In this document: positions 51,932-60,622 of the stretch, in pieces
How positions within the stretch are numbered: position 1 is the first letter of the stretch
How the letters are laid out: the number at the start of each line of letters is the position of its first letter
NCBI GenBank assembly: GCA_023411115.1
Contig: JAEYPF010000010.1
Location: 434,001 to 498,000 of the forward strand
Reading direction: 5' to 3'
Source: Methanobacteriota archaeon
Lineage (GTDB): Archaea > Methanobacteriota > Methanobacteria > Methanobacteriales > Methanobacteriaceae
DNA: 64,000 nt
Position numbers and translations under genes: made by a program
The notes under the pieces: model-generated
What the model was told of the DNA's origin: nothing
Databases searched by the model: none
Seen by the model: only the letters and a program-made list of their open reading frames with translations

Positions 51932-52476
51932 TGTATAAATATATAAGAGATGCATGGAAGAATCCAAGCGATTCCTTCGTAAAGGAGCTTATGCAACAAA
52001 GAGCCCCACAATGGAGAAGGGAAAGCACGATTCAAAGAATAGACAGACCTACAAGACTCGATAGAGCAAGGTCTTTAGGATATAAAGCTAAAAAAGGATA
52101 TGTTGTTGTAAGAACCCGAGTTAGGAGAGGTGGACGAAGAAAAACAAGATTCGTCGCTGGTAGAAAACCTAAAAGACAGGGTGTCAACAAAATAACTCCT
52201 GTAAAATCCATAAAAAGAATAGCTGAAGAAAGAGTAGCCAAAAAATTCCCTAATTTAGAAGTCTTAAACTCATACTGGGTATGGGAAGATGGTAAATTCA
52301 AGTTCTTTGAAGTTATATTGGTTGATCCAAATAGTCCATCAATCAAAAACGACAAGAACATAAACTGGATCTGTGAAAAACAGCACACAAGCCGTGCGCT
52401 TCGTGGACTCACCAGTGAAGGTAAAAAGACCCGTGGACTTCGAGGTAAAGGAAAAGGCGCTGAAAAGGCAAGATAG
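51931..52476 (+). CDS. rpl15e: Ribosomal protein L15e
   Basis: A 181-residue large-subunit protein. It begins MYKYIRDAWKNPSD, has RIDRPTRLDRARSLGYKAK, the basic block RTRVRRGGRRKTRFVAGRKP, and NSYWVWEDGKFKFFEVIL, closing with TRGLRGKGKG. It binds 23S rRNA. GAGGTG lies 6-11 bases before the ATG. First gene of the superoperon. Confidence 0.98.
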   Translation: MYKYIRDAWKNPSDSFVKELMQQRAPQWRRESTIQRIDRPTRLDRARSLGYKAKKGYVVVRTRVRRGGRRKTRFVAGRKPKRQGVNKITPVKSIKRIAEERVAKKFPNLEVLNSYWVWEDGKFKFFEVILVDPNSPSIKNDKNINWICEKQHTSRALRGLTSEGKKTRGLRGKGKGAEKAR

Positions 52477-52515
52477 GCCTTAAATTATTTTTTAGCAAAA
52501 TAAGGAAAAATATCC

Positions 52516-52938
52516 ATGATCCATAACATTTCATATCGTGTATTTGTTTATGGAACAGAAAATGAAGAAAAGGTTAGAGAGGCTGTTAAAACTCTCTTTT
52601 CCAATTCTCATCCTGAAACTGATACTACAGAAGGCTATTTTAAGAATCCCCTTTTAATACTTCATGATAAAATCACCAAAAAACGTGAAATTAAAGAATT
52701 CATTGAAGTAATGAAGCAGATGGACGAACCTGGTAAAAAACGGCTTCTTAACGAGTTAGAAAATAAAATGGATGAGAAAGGAAATTTATTCTTGAGATTT
52801 GATAAACAAAAAGCTTACCTTGGAAATTTAAAGATAATTGAACATGGAGACGCTATACACGTTAAAATAAAGATAGCTGCTTATCCCGCGAAAAAAGAAA
52901 ATGCAATCAAACTTGCAAGAGAAATTTTTGGTGTATAA
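52516..52938 (+). CDS. COG1325-type RNA-binding protein
   Basis: A 140-residue protein of the archaeal RNA-binding, exosome-associated family: YRVFVYGTENEEKVREAV, RKEIKEFIEVM-type helix, FLRFDKQKAYLGN and IHVKIKIAAYPAKKENAI. Its place between L15e and RNase P genes is conserved in archaeal exosome superoperons. The 3' end overlaps the binding site of rnp3. Confidence 0.85.
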   Translation: MIHNISYRVFVYGTENEEKVREAVKTLFSNSHPETDTTEGYFKNPLLILHDKITKKREIKEFIEVMKQMDEPGKKRLLNELENKMDEKGNLFLRFDKQKAYLGNLKIIEHGDAIHVKIKIAAYPAKKENAIKLAREIFGV

Positions 52939-52939
52939 A

Positions 52940-53620
52940 ATGTTTTTTGATTTTCATGTTCACGATGTTCGCCTAGCAGATGAAGCAAAACGGCTGGGGT
53001 ATGAGGGCATTGCATTCATTCAATCTTCCAAAAAAGAAGCTAAATCAAACAATACATATAAATTTAAAGATAATTTCAGTATTTTTAGTGGTATAGAAAT
53101 CTATGCCCAAAATCCAGAGGATTTAAGAAAGAAAATTCGAAAATTTAGAGAAAGCAAAGATGTTGTAATAGTAAATGGTGGAAATGTAAAAATAAACAGG
53201 GCTGCATGTGAAGATCCAAGGGTTGATATACTGGCACATCCCTACAAAAACAGGAGAGACATCGGAATAAATCATATACTTGCAAAGAAAGCTTCAGAGA
53301 ATGATGTTGCCATTGAATTCGGCATCAATCATGTGATTAAAACACGTTTATCAATTAGAGCAAAGCTATTAAGTCAATTCAGGCAAATTCTTAAACTCCA
53401 GCGAAAATTTGGGTTTCCATTAATAATTACCAGTAATGCTTATTCTATATACGATCTCAGAGCCCCTGATGATATAATTGCCTTTACAGGTTGTCTGGGA
53501 ATGACTCCAGAGGAAACAATGGCTTCTTTATCCCAAAATCCCATGAATATAATAGAAAGAAGTAGGATAAGGAAAAATGTTATAGTAAAAGGAGCCAGGA
53601 CAATACAACAGGACGATTAA
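52940..53620 (+). CDS. rnp3: RNase P protein component 3 (Rpp30)
   Basis: The ATG at 52940 has GGTG 7 bases upstream and follows the previous stop by one base; 226 residues. A PHP-like TIM barrel with MFFDFHVHDVRLADEAKRLG, DILAHPYKNRRDIG and EFGINHVIKT identifies the archaeal homolog of Rpp30. It binds the RNase P RNA with Rnp2 (next gene) to mature tRNA 5' ends. Confidence 0.95.
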   Translation: MFFDFHVHDVRLADEAKRLGYEGIAFIQSSKKEAKSNNTYKFKDNFSIFSGIEIYAQNPEDLRKKIRKFRESKDVVIVNGGNVKINRAACEDPRVDILAHPYKNRRDIGINHILAKKASENDVAIEFGINHVIKTRLSIRAKLLSQFRQILKLQRKFGFPLIITSNAYSIYDLRAPDDIIAFTGCLGMTPEETMASLSQNPMNIIERSRIRKNVIVKGARTIQQDD

Positions 53621-53621
53621 G

Positions 53622-53993
53622 ATGAAGCTCAAGATACTGCCATCTACACTTAGAGATGACAAAAGATATATTGCATTTGAAGCCATATCAGAGTTACCTT
53701 TAAGCAAAGACGACATGATATCACTGGTATGGGAAGCTTCATTGAATTTTCATGGGGAATATAAGACAAGTAAATTTGATTTATGGATTATGAAGATCTG
53801 GCCCATCAGATCAAATGATGATGGGAATATAATTAAGGGAATCATTCAGTGCAACAGAGAAGAAGTAAGTTCAGTAAGAGCAGCGATTCTACTAATAACA
53901 AAATTTAAGGGCTACCGAGTGGTCTTTCATACCCTCGGTATTTCAGGAACAATCAAAGCAGGAATAACAAAGTTTATTAAACTAGAAAACTAA
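53622..53993 (+). CDS. rnp2: RNase P protein component 2 (Pop5)
   Basis: A 123-residue protein with KLKILPSTLRDDKRYIAFEA at the start and RSVRAAIL-like helix (EEVSSVRAAILLITKF) and FHTLGISGTIKAG, as in archaeal Pop5. It forms a complex with Rnp3, whose stop lies one base before this ATG. The exosome/proteasome genes follow after a 267-base gap with a new promoter. Confidence 0.95.
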   Translation: MKLKILPSTLRDDKRYIAFEAISELPLSKDDMISLVWEASLNFHGEYKTSKFDLWIMKIWPIRSNDDGNIIKGIIQCNREEVSSVRAAILLITKFKGYRVVFHTLGISGTIKAGITKFIKLEN

Positions 53994-54147
53994 CATAAAT
54001 AAATAGTTTCTAACTTAAATTTGAATTCATTTAAATTCGCCATTATTACTGTTCTAAATTGTATCTGAAACTAGATTTAAATGAATAGTTTTAATTAATT
54101 TAATAAATAAATACATATAAATAAAGTATTAAATCTAATATAAATTA

Positions 54148-54172
54148 TATTTATAAATGCTCATGTACATGA
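54148..54172 (+). promoter_or_regulatory. psmA promoter with TCATGTACATGA palindrome
   Basis: ATTTATAAA at about 54149-54157 is followed at 54161-54172 by the perfect palindrome TCATGTACATGA, extended by CTCAT/ATGAG. The palindrome overlaps the expected start of transcription, which is where archaeal repressors act. The core TCATGTACAT is also in the YhgE operator at 17533-17556. Confidence 0.5.
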
Positions 54173-54260
54173 TGAGTTTAAGTAATAAATCATTCAAATC
54201 ATGAGCTTTTGGAAAATAAAATTCATTTATGTAATTGAAAAATAATAGAGAGGTATATAT

Positions 54261-55022
54261 ATGCAACCTATGCCAGGAGCAGGATATGATAGGGCTATAA
54301 CTGTATTTAGCCCAGATGGAAGACTTTTTCAGGTTGAATATGCAAGAGAAGCTGTAAAGAGAGGTACAACTTCATTAGGTGTTAAATCCAGTGAAGGTAT
54401 CGTACTTGTGGTTGATAAAAGACCTACCAGCAAGCTCGTTGAACCAAAATCAATAGAAAAAATATTCCAGATTGATGAACATATTGGTGCAGCGACCTCC
54501 GGACTTGTAGCTGATGCAAGGGCCTTAATTGAGAGAGCGAGAATAGAATCTCAAGTAAATAGGATAACCTATAATGAACCAATTAGAGTAGACAGTTTAG
54601 CCAAGAAAATATGTGATATGAAACAAATGTATACCCAGCATGGAGGGGTTAGGCCTTTTGGTTCAGCTCTGATAATTGGAGGAGTAACTGAAACAGAATG
54701 TAGATTATTCGAAACTGACCCTAGTGGAGCTTTAATTGAATATAAAGCAACTGCAATAGGCGCTGGAAGACAAATAGCGATGGATGAGTTCGAGAAGAAA
54801 TACAGAGAAGACATGAAGTTAAATGAAGCTATTGATCTAGCATTGGATGCTGTTTATGAAGCCACCGAAGGTAAAACAAGCGCTGAAAGTGTAGAAATTG
54901 CAGTGATAGATTTCGAAACCAAAAAATTCCGAAAATTAACCGAAGATGAAATAGAAGAATATGTGGAAGAACTTCTCTTAAGAAAACCTAAGGAGGAAGA
55001 AGAAGGAGAAGAAGAGGAGTAA
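54261..55022 (+). CDS. psmA: Proteasome subunit alpha
   Basis: A 253-residue alpha subunit, the outer ring of the 20S proteasome. GAGAGGT precedes the ATG. The N-terminal H0 region (GAGYDRAITVFSPDGRLFQVEYAREA) gates the core, and RPFGSALIIGG and a glutamate-rich C-terminal tail fit. Alpha subunits have no catalytic threonine. The beta subunit gene is not in the window. Confidence 0.98.
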   Translation: MQPMPGAGYDRAITVFSPDGRLFQVEYAREAVKRGTTSLGVKSSEGIVLVVDKRPTSKLVEPKSIEKIFQIDEHIGAATSGLVADARALIERARIESQVNRITYNEPIRVDSLAKKICDMKQMYTQHGGVRPFGSALIIGGVTETECRLFETDPSGALIEYKATAIGAGRQIAMDEFEKKYREDMKLNEAIDLALDAVYEATEGKTSAESVEIAVIDFETKKFRKLTEDEIEEYVEELLLRKPKEEEEGEEEE

Positions 55023-55024
55023 AA

Positions 55025-55720
55025 ATGGTTACTCTTGAAGATTCAGTTATAGCCCGTCTGGAATACTATGGAGAACGGTTTGAAATCCTGGTAGATCCAG
55101 ATCTTGCTTCAGAGTTTAAAAGAGGCAATGATGTACCACTAGAAGAAGTACTCGCTGTTGAGGAAGTATTTAAAGATGCCAAAAAAGGAGATAAAGCATC
55201 TGAAGAAGCTATGAACAAAGCTTTTAACAGTACAGATCCTCTGGAAGCCGCAGCAATAATAATTAAAAAAGGTCAGGTACAGTTAACAGCGGCGCAGCGA
55301 AAAGAAATGCAAGAAGAAAAAAGAAAAATGATTATTGCAAAAATAACCAGAGAAGCCATAAATCCACAGACAAAACTGCCTCATCCTGCAAGAAGAATTG
55401 AAATAGCCATGGAAGAGGCTAAAGTTCACATTGATCCATTTAAAAGTGTTGATGAACAGATAAATATTGTTCTTAAAGCCATTCGTGTTAAAATACCCAT
55501 AAGATTTGAACATGTAGATATTGCAATTAAAATTCCTGGAGATTATGCAGGAAAAGTTTACACTGTAATTTCAGATTTTGGAAAAACAAAAAAAGAAGAA
55601 TGGCAAAAAGACGGATCATGGATTGCTGTGGTTGAAGTACCTGGAGGCTTGCAGGAAAGCTTCGATAGAAAGTTAAGTGAGCTTACAGGCGGTCAGGTGG
55701 AAACCAGGGTAATAAAATAA
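55025..55720 (+). CDS. SBDS family ribosome assembly factor
   Basis: A 231-residue protein starting 2 bases after psmA, with GGAGGAAGAAG inside its end. It has the FYSH domain (YYGERFEILVDPDLASEFK), a helical middle (INPQTKLPHPARRIEIAMEEA) and a ferredoxin-like C-terminal domain (FEHVDIAIKIPGDYAGKVY). The archaeal SBDS/Sdo1 protein releases aIF6 from the large ribosomal subunit with EF-2. Confidence 0.95.
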   Translation: MVTLEDSVIARLEYYGERFEILVDPDLASEFKRGNDVPLEEVLAVEEVFKDAKKGDKASEEAMNKAFNSTDPLEAAAIIIKKGQVQLTAAQRKEMQEEKRKMIIAKITREAINPQTKLPHPARRIEIAMEEAKVHIDPFKSVDEQINIVLKAIRVKIPIRFEHVDIAIKIPGDYAGKVYTVISDFGKTKKEEWQKDGSWIAVVEVPGGLQESFDRKLSELTGGQVETRVIK

Positions 55721-55857
55721 CTTCTTATATAGTGAAGGATAGTTATTAAACTTACATTAAATAAATTCTAAATAAATTATATTTTATGGGATAAACAGTT
55801 TAAAACGTTGGTACTTCACTATAACTTTATGGCTTTCCATTTTAAAGGAGGCAGAAC

Positions 55858-56589
55858 GTGATATTTGTAGAAGACAAGGCTTTGGTAGTTCCCGGAGATA
55901 TTCTAGCAGATGAAGAATATCATACAGGAAGAGGAACGTTTAAAGAAGGTAACAATATATGTTCATCTCTTGTTGGTTTAGTTGCTATAAGGGATAAAAA
56001 GATAAGTGTAATCCCTTTACAGAGCAAATACATTCCAAAAAGGGGAGATGTGGTAATTGGTGAAGTTACCGATATAAGATTTTCAATGTGGAATTTAGAC
56101 ATTAACTCTCCATATTCCGGATTTTTACCCGCTTCAGACGTTTTTGGAAAAGAAAAAAGAGATTTGAACAAGGCATTTAATGTTGGCGATGTTTTATTTT
56201 TAAGAGTTGTTGACGTTGATGAAGTAAAAAAGGTAAAACTGGGTTTGAAAGGTAGAGGACTTGGTAAATTTAGAGGTGGAATTTTAATTTATATAACTCC
56301 AACCAAGGTACCACGGCTCATTGGTAAAAAAGGTTCTATGATTAACATGATAAAGGATGAAACAAAATGCGATATCATAGTTGGTCAAAATGGAGTGGTA
56401 TGGGTTAAAGGCGAGCCTAAAATGGAAAGGGTCGCTGAAAAAGTTATTAATATGATAGAAGATCAGGCCCACACCTCTGGACTTACAGATAGAGTAAGAA
56501 ATATGCTTTCTGAACTTCTTGGTAAAGAGATAGAAGAAGAGGAAGAAGAAGTTGAAGAAGAAGTCCCTGAACCAGACATAAATGAATAA
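55858..56589 (+). CDS. rrp4: Exosome RNA-binding subunit Rrp4
   Basis: The GTG at 55858 has GGAGGC 4-9 bases upstream; 243 residues. An N-terminal barrel (KALVVPGDILADEEYHTG), an S1 domain (GDVVIGEVTDIRFSMWNLDI) and a KH domain (VPRLIGKKGSMINMIKDETKC) with an acidic tail define Rrp4. It caps the Rrp41-Rrp42 hexamer and feeds RNA into it. Confidence 0.97.
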   Translation: MIFVEDKALVVPGDILADEEYHTGRGTFKEGNNICSSLVGLVAIRDKKISVIPLQSKYIPKRGDVVIGEVTDIRFSMWNLDINSPYSGFLPASDVFGKEKRDLNKAFNVGDVLFLRVVDVDEVKKVKLGLKGRGLGKFRGGILIYITPTKVPRLIGKKGSMINMIKDETKCDIIVGQNGVVWVKGEPKMERVAEKVINMIEDQAHTSGLTDRVRNMLSELLGKEIEEEEEEVEEEVPEPDINE

Positions 56590-56595
56590 ACAGGG

Positions 56596-57309
56596 GTGAT
56601 TATTATCATAACAAACAATAGCAATAGGGCAGATGGAAGAGAATTCAATGAATTAAGGCCATTAAAAATAGAAGCAGGTGTTTTAGAAAGGGCAGATGGA
56701 TCTGCATACCTTGAAATTGGAGGCAACAAAATACTTGCAGCTGTTTATGGTCCAAGAGAACTACATGTAAGGCGTATAATGAGGCCAGACATGGCAGTTA
56801 TAAGATGTAGATATAATATGGCACCATTTTCTGTTGGAGAAAGAAAAAGGCCAGGGCCAGATAGAAGATCTGTTGAGATATCTAAAATAACTGCAGATGC
56901 ACTGCGACCTGCAATATTTTTAGAAAAATTCCCAAGATCAACCATTGACGTGTTTATAGAGGTTCTTGAAGCTGAAGGAGGTACAAGATGTGCAGGAATA
57001 ACTGCAGCTTCCGTGGCTTTAGCAGATGCGGGAATACCTATGAAAGATTTAGTTACTTCATGTGCGGCTGGAAAAGCTAACGGTAATGTTATATTAGACC
57101 TCTCAGAAGATGAAGATAAAGACGGTGAGGCTGACGTGCCTATCGCCATAATGCCAAGATCAGGTGAAATTACACTTCTTCAATCAGATGGAAATCTAAC
57201 ACCTGATGAATTTAACCAAGCATTAGATCTTGCAATTGAAGGCTGTATGAAGATCAGTGAAGAACAGAAAAACGCCATTAAAAATAGGTATGGTGAGGAA
57301 AATGGTTAG
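56596..57309 (+). CDS. rrp41: Exosome phosphorolytic subunit Rrp41
   Basis: A 237-residue RNase PH-fold protein, the catalytic subunit of the exosome. Motifs include ADGREFNELRPLKIEAG, GPRELHVRR, RCRYNMAPFS, KRPGPDRRS and AGGTRCAGITAAS. The start is uncertain: the GTG at 56596 itself forms part of GGGGTGAT, which would be the ribosome binding site for a codon a few bases on, yet only ATT, ATC or ATA follow. It starts 6 bases after rrp4. Confidence 0.95.
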   Translation: MIIIITNNSNRADGREFNELRPLKIEAGVLERADGSAYLEIGGNKILAAVYGPRELHVRRIMRPDMAVIRCRYNMAPFSVGERKRPGPDRRSVEISKITADALRPAIFLEKFPRSTIDVFIEVLEAEGGTRCAGITAASVALADAGIPMKDLVTSCAAGKANGNVILDLSEDEDKDGEADVPIAIMPRSGEITLLQSDGNLTPDEFNQALDLAIEGCMKISEEQKNAIKNRYGEENG

Positions 57310-58099
57310 TATAGTTCCCGAAATTACAAGAAAAAGTATAACAGAACTTATTAAAAATGGAGAACGTGCAGATGGCAGGTCTCCTAATGATTACAGAGAT
57401 ATATCTCTTGAAGTGGGAGTAATTGATAAAGCTGAAGGATCTGCAAGGGTCAAAATAGGTAAAACACAAATCATGATTGGGGTAAAACCTCAAATTGGTG
57501 AACCTTTTGCTGATACACCAAATGTTGGCGTATTGATGACCAATTCAGAATTATTGCCAATGGCATCTCCAACATTTGAACCAGGACCTCCTGATGAAAG
57601 ATCTGTAGAGCTTGCAAGAGTTACAGACCGCTGCTTAAGAGAAGCACCAATTTTAGATCTTGAAAAATTGTGCATTATACAAGGTGAAAAAGTATGGATG
57701 ATATTTGTAGATCTCCATGTTTTAGATTATGATGGTAATTTAATAGATGCTGCAGTTTTAGGAAGTGTTGCTGCTCTTATGAACACAAAGATACCAAATG
57801 CGACTGTTGAAGATGGTAAAATAGTCTTAGATGAAGAAAATTCAGTGGCATTACCTATAAAGGAAAAACCTTTAATGTGTACATTTGCAAAAATAGATGA
57901 TGAACTCATTATTGATCCATCACTTGAAGAAGAAGATGTTATGGATACCAGAATCTCAATAGGGATGAAAGAAGACGGCAGCATCTGTGCAATGCAAAAA
58001 GGCGGAGAAGTGCCCCTTACAAAAGAAGAAATAATAAATGCAGTTAATACAACTACAGAAAAAACAAAAGAACTTAGAGAACATTTAAACAAATTATAG
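57302..58099 (+). CDS. rrp42: Exosome subunit Rrp42
   Basis: The ATG at 57302 overlaps the Rrp41 stop by 8 bases and has GGTGAGG 4 bases before it; the 265-residue product pairs with Rrp41 in the hexameric ring and is catalytically inactive. Conserved parts are ADGRSPNDYRDISLEVG, GEPFADTPNVGVL, SPTFEPGPPDERSVELARV and VHVLDYDGNLIDAA-like LHVLDYDGNLIDAAVL. The in-frame extension to 57257 is discounted. Confidence 0.97.
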   Translation: MVSIVPEITRKSITELIKNGERADGRSPNDYRDISLEVGVIDKAEGSARVKIGKTQIMIGVKPQIGEPFADTPNVGVLMTNSELLPMASPTFEPGPPDERSVELARVTDRCLREAPILDLEKLCIIQGEKVWMIFVDLHVLDYDGNLIDAAVLGSVAALMNTKIPNATVEDGKIVLDEENSVALPIKEKPLMCTFAKIDDELIIDPSLEEEDVMDTRISIGMKEDGSICAMQKGGEVPLTKEEIINAVNTTTEKTKELREHLNKL

Positions 58100-58139
58100 T
58101 ATTTGTTTTAAATACTTAAGATAACCGGAGAATGATAGA

Positions 58140-58409
58140 ATGGCAAGAACAAAGAAAGTCGGTATAACCGGAAGATTTGGTCCTAGATATGGAAGAAAAG
58201 CCAAAAGGACCGTTAAAGGTATAGAAGAAAAATTAAAACAAAAACATACATGTCCTCAATGTGATAGACCTTCTGTCAAAAGAGTAAGCGCAGGTATATG
58301 GAAATGTAGAAAATGCGATACTGTATTTACAGGAGGAGCATACGTTCCACAAACTCCAATGGCTAAAACAGCTGCAAGGAACATCAAGAGGATAGTTGGA
58401 ACTGAATAA
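58140..58409 (+). CDS. rpl37ae: Ribosomal protein L37Ae
   Basis: An 89-residue large-subunit protein starting ARTKKVGITGRFGPRYGRK with a zinc ribbon (C38, C41, C56, C59). GGAGAATG lies 4-11 bases before the ATG. Position after the exosome genes is conserved in archaea. Confidence 0.98.
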   Translation: MARTKKVGITGRFGPRYGRKAKRTVKGIEEKLKQKHTCPQCDRPSVKRVSAGIWKCRKCDTVFTGGAYVPQTPMAKTAARNIKRIVGTE

Positions 58410-58482
58410 TTTTTTTGGAGTTGAGGAAAATCTGTGATTTTCCAAACACAAAAATATAAAAAATATTTTGGAGGTATCTAGT

Positions 58483-58614
58483 TTGTACAAATGTGCAAAA
58501 TGCGGTACTTTAGTTGACCTTAAAGGATACACTGAAGCAAAATGTCCAAAATGCAGATATAGGATCCTTTTTAAAGAAATTCCACCTGTTAAAAGGGACA
58601 TAAGCGCGAGATAA
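58483..58614 (+). CDS. rpoP: DNA-directed RNA polymerase subunit P (Rpb12)
   Basis: A 43-residue zinc ribbon protein with start TTG at 58483 and GGAGGT 7 bases upstream. C4, C7, C21 and C24 (YKCAKCGTL, AKCPKCRYRIL) bind zinc and the tail ends PVKRDISAR, as in archaeal RpoP. It is an assembly subunit of RNA polymerase. Confidence 0.95.
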   Translation: MYKCAKCGTLVDLKGYTEAKCPKCRYRILFKEIPPVKRDISAR

Positions 58615-58631
58615 ATTAAAAAGAGTTTTAA

Positions 58632-59111
58632 ATGCTGATAACAACATCAAGGAAACCATCCGGTAGGACTAGGTCATTTTGCCAGAGCATGGCTCATGTT
58701 TTAAATGCAAAATATGTAAACAGAGGCAAAATGAGCTTCCGTGATGTTTTAATTAAAGCAACATCATTAGGATTTCAAAAAATAGCAATAGTTTCTCAAA
58801 TAAAAGGAAATCCAAGCAAAATTGAAATATATGATGAAAATGGTGAAATGCTGTTGTTTTTAAAGATAACAGTATCGCTTTTAAATTTAAAAGGCAAAGT
58901 AAATTCAGATGCCCTCAGCATGCGATGTGACATAGAAGAACTAAAAAAGCCCCTTATTGATATCATGAATATCCACGAAGGAAATTCAAACAGGAATCTC
59001 ATCTGGGTCAAAGAGGGAGAAGGGGAAAATAAAGCTATATTAGAGTTTTATGATAAAGACGGCTCAATTAGAGACCCTCGAATTTACATTAAACGCTGGA
59101 GATTTAAATGA
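58632..59111 (+). CDS. Brix domain ribosome biogenesis protein
   Basis: A 159-residue protein with LITTSRKPSGRTRSFCQSMA at the N-terminus and KIAIVSQIKGNPSKIEIYD, a short archaeal Brix (Imp4-like) protein involved in rRNA processing. It starts 18 bases after rpoP, and its TGA overlaps the ATG of pcc1 by 4 bases (ATGA). Confidence 0.92.
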   Translation: MLITTSRKPSGRTRSFCQSMAHVLNAKYVNRGKMSFRDVLIKATSLGFQKIAIVSQIKGNPSKIEIYDENGEMLLFLKITVSLLNLKGKVNSDALSMRCDIEELKKPLIDIMNIHEGNSNRNLIWVKEGEGENKAILEFYDKDGSIRDPRIYIKRWRFK

Positions 59112-59371
59112 ATGTTCCAGAACACGCGAAAGCAGAATTTAAAATTAAATTCGAAAATTTGCATGATGCAGAAGTGGTTTTAAAGTCAATTGAACCGGAA
59201 ATTCAAACTGCACCGTCTGAGAGATCATCTGTTAAAGTGGATTTAGATGGAAAAACTTTAAAATTAATAATTGATGCTGAAGACACTCCTTCTCTTCGTG
59301 CATCTGTTAATTCATATCTTAGATGGATAATACTGTCCTGTGAGGTCAATTCATTAACAGGTAACCATTAA
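59108..59371 (+). CDS. KEOPS complex subunit Pcc1
   Basis: An 87-residue alpha/beta protein with AEFKIKFENLHDAEVVLKSI, RSSVKVDLDGKTLKLII and SLRASVNSYLRWI, the pattern of archaeal Pcc1. KEOPS makes the t6A modification of tRNAs; Pcc1 mediates dimerisation. Translationally coupled to the Brix gene. Confidence 0.92.
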   Translation: MNVPEHAKAEFKIKFENLHDAEVVLKSIEPEIQTAPSERSSVKVDLDGKTLKLIIDAEDTPSLRASVNSYLRWIILSCEVNSLTGNH

Positions 59372-59419
59372 GATAGTTAAATAATAAAAATTATAATAAA
59401 TTTTTTAGAGGTGATTTAT

Positions 59420-59770
59420 ATGGAACTTCCTCAAAATGTACAACATCAATTAGCTCAATTCCAGCAGGTACAGCAACAGGCTCAGGCAATTTCAATGCAA
59501 AAACAAAGTGTAGATTTACAGTTGAAAGAAACCAAAAAGGCACTTGAAGAATTAGAAAAACTTGAAGAAGATGCTGATGTTTATAAAACTGCAGGAACTT
59601 TACTTATAAAAGTGAAAAAAGATGAAATGACTAAAGAACTTGAAGATAAAGTAGAAACACTGGAACTTCGTGAAAAAACTGTCAAAAGACAGGAAGAGCG
59701 AATCATGAAGAGACTTCAAGAAATGCAGTCATCCATTCAAGATGCAATGAAAGGAACTGGAATGCAGTAG
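59420..59770 (+). CDS. pfdB: Prefoldin subunit beta
   Basis: The ATG at 59420 has GAGGTGAT 5 bases upstream; 116 residues. An N-terminal helix LPQNVQHQLAQFQQVQQQAQ, a turn with DVYKTAGTLLIKVKKDE and a C-terminal helix form the coiled-coil hairpin of prefoldin beta, a subunit of the hexameric chaperone that binds unfolded proteins. Confidence 0.96.
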   Translation: MELPQNVQHQLAQFQQVQQQAQAISMQKQSVDLQLKETKKALEELEKLEEDADVYKTAGTLLIKVKKDEMTKELEDKVETLELREKTVKRQEERIMKRLQEMQSSIQDAMKGTGMQ

Positions 59771-59781
59771 AGGTCAGTCTG

Positions 59782-60039
59782 TTGAAAAAATTAACTGATG
59801 AAGACCTTGATAAAATCTCAGAAATGGCAGTATCAGCAGCTCAAGATTTCATTTTTTCTAAAGTTTCTAAAAAAGAGATTATTAACATTGATATCAATGT
59901 AGAGCTTAATTACAATGATGGTCTGGATGTAAATGTTGCAGTTGACATCCTATTTGATGATCTTTCCTCTGCAGATACAAAAATTGCAGATGAAGCGGCT
60001 GATCATGCTCTTTTAGAGATTGAAAAGTTTTTAGATTAA
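59782..60039 (+). CDS. DUF3194 protein
   Basis: An 85-residue acidic protein starting at TTG 59782 with AGGTCAG 5 bases upstream. TDEDLDKISEMAVSAAQDFI, NIDINVELNYNDGLDVNVAV and a C-terminal LLEIEKFL fit DUF3194, found after prefoldin beta in Methanobacteriales. It overlaps nothing and ends the operon. Function unknown. Confidence 0.88.
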   Translation: MKKLTDEDLDKISEMAVSAAQDFIFSKVSKKEIINIDINVELNYNDGLDVNVAVDILFDDLSSADTKIADEAADHALLEIEKFLD

Positions 60040-60622
60040 ACTTTATCTCATTCTCTTTTAACATTAAAATTAGAGATTTTGCCAAATAAAATTCATGGAA
60101 TGTCACAGTTTTTGGATTAATCTCTAACCTTGTTTTAAAATTTAATAAAACTAAATTACTTTATTCATTTTTTGCAATCATAGAAATTATTAAATACAAA
60201 GAAAACCAATTTTATAATAGTAATAAAAAAATTATAATTAGTATTAAACAATACTTTTATTATTTACCAAGCCCCTCCTTTAACTCCAATAAATTTAGGG
60301 ATCTAAATACCATTAGATCCCTAAATGGAGTTGTAAACTCCTGCAGGGCATCTAACTCAAAAATATTCTCGCTCAAAATTATAGATGCCCTGTTGCCTGG
60401 ATTAAAGTTATTTTTTCAAATATTAATGAATTTATTCTAAACTGGTATTGTATCAATTAGTTTAAAACTCAGTTATGAGAAGTCTAAGTATAATCACTAA
60501 TTTTAGTTTCAATAATACTGAAAAAGTTTAAATCTATTCTAAATTTACCTTTTTGTTACCTCAAATTATAATTATTAATTTGAGCCATAGATCAAGATAG
60601 AATTTAGACGGAATGTGCACAT
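60040..60622. other. Spacer with two large hairpins
   Basis: 580 bases without a gene between DUF3194 and the HisA-like gene, holding the hairpins at 60282-60392. A GTTAC-rich AT region near 60550 probably contains the next promoter. Confidence 0.5.
60282..60392 (+). ncRNA. Candidate structured RNA: two long hairpins
   Basis: Hairpin A is a perfect 13-base stem TTTAGGGATCTAA (60294-60306) with TTAGATCCCTAAA (60313-60325) around ATACCA, extended by AACTCCA (60282-60288) with TGGAGTT (60326-60332). Hairpin B is CAGGGCATCTA (60344-60354) with TAGATGCCCTG (60382-60392), 11 perfect pairs. No reading frame covers them. Two adjacent strong stems suggest an RNA gene or complex terminator for the superoperon. 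Confidence 0.5.
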
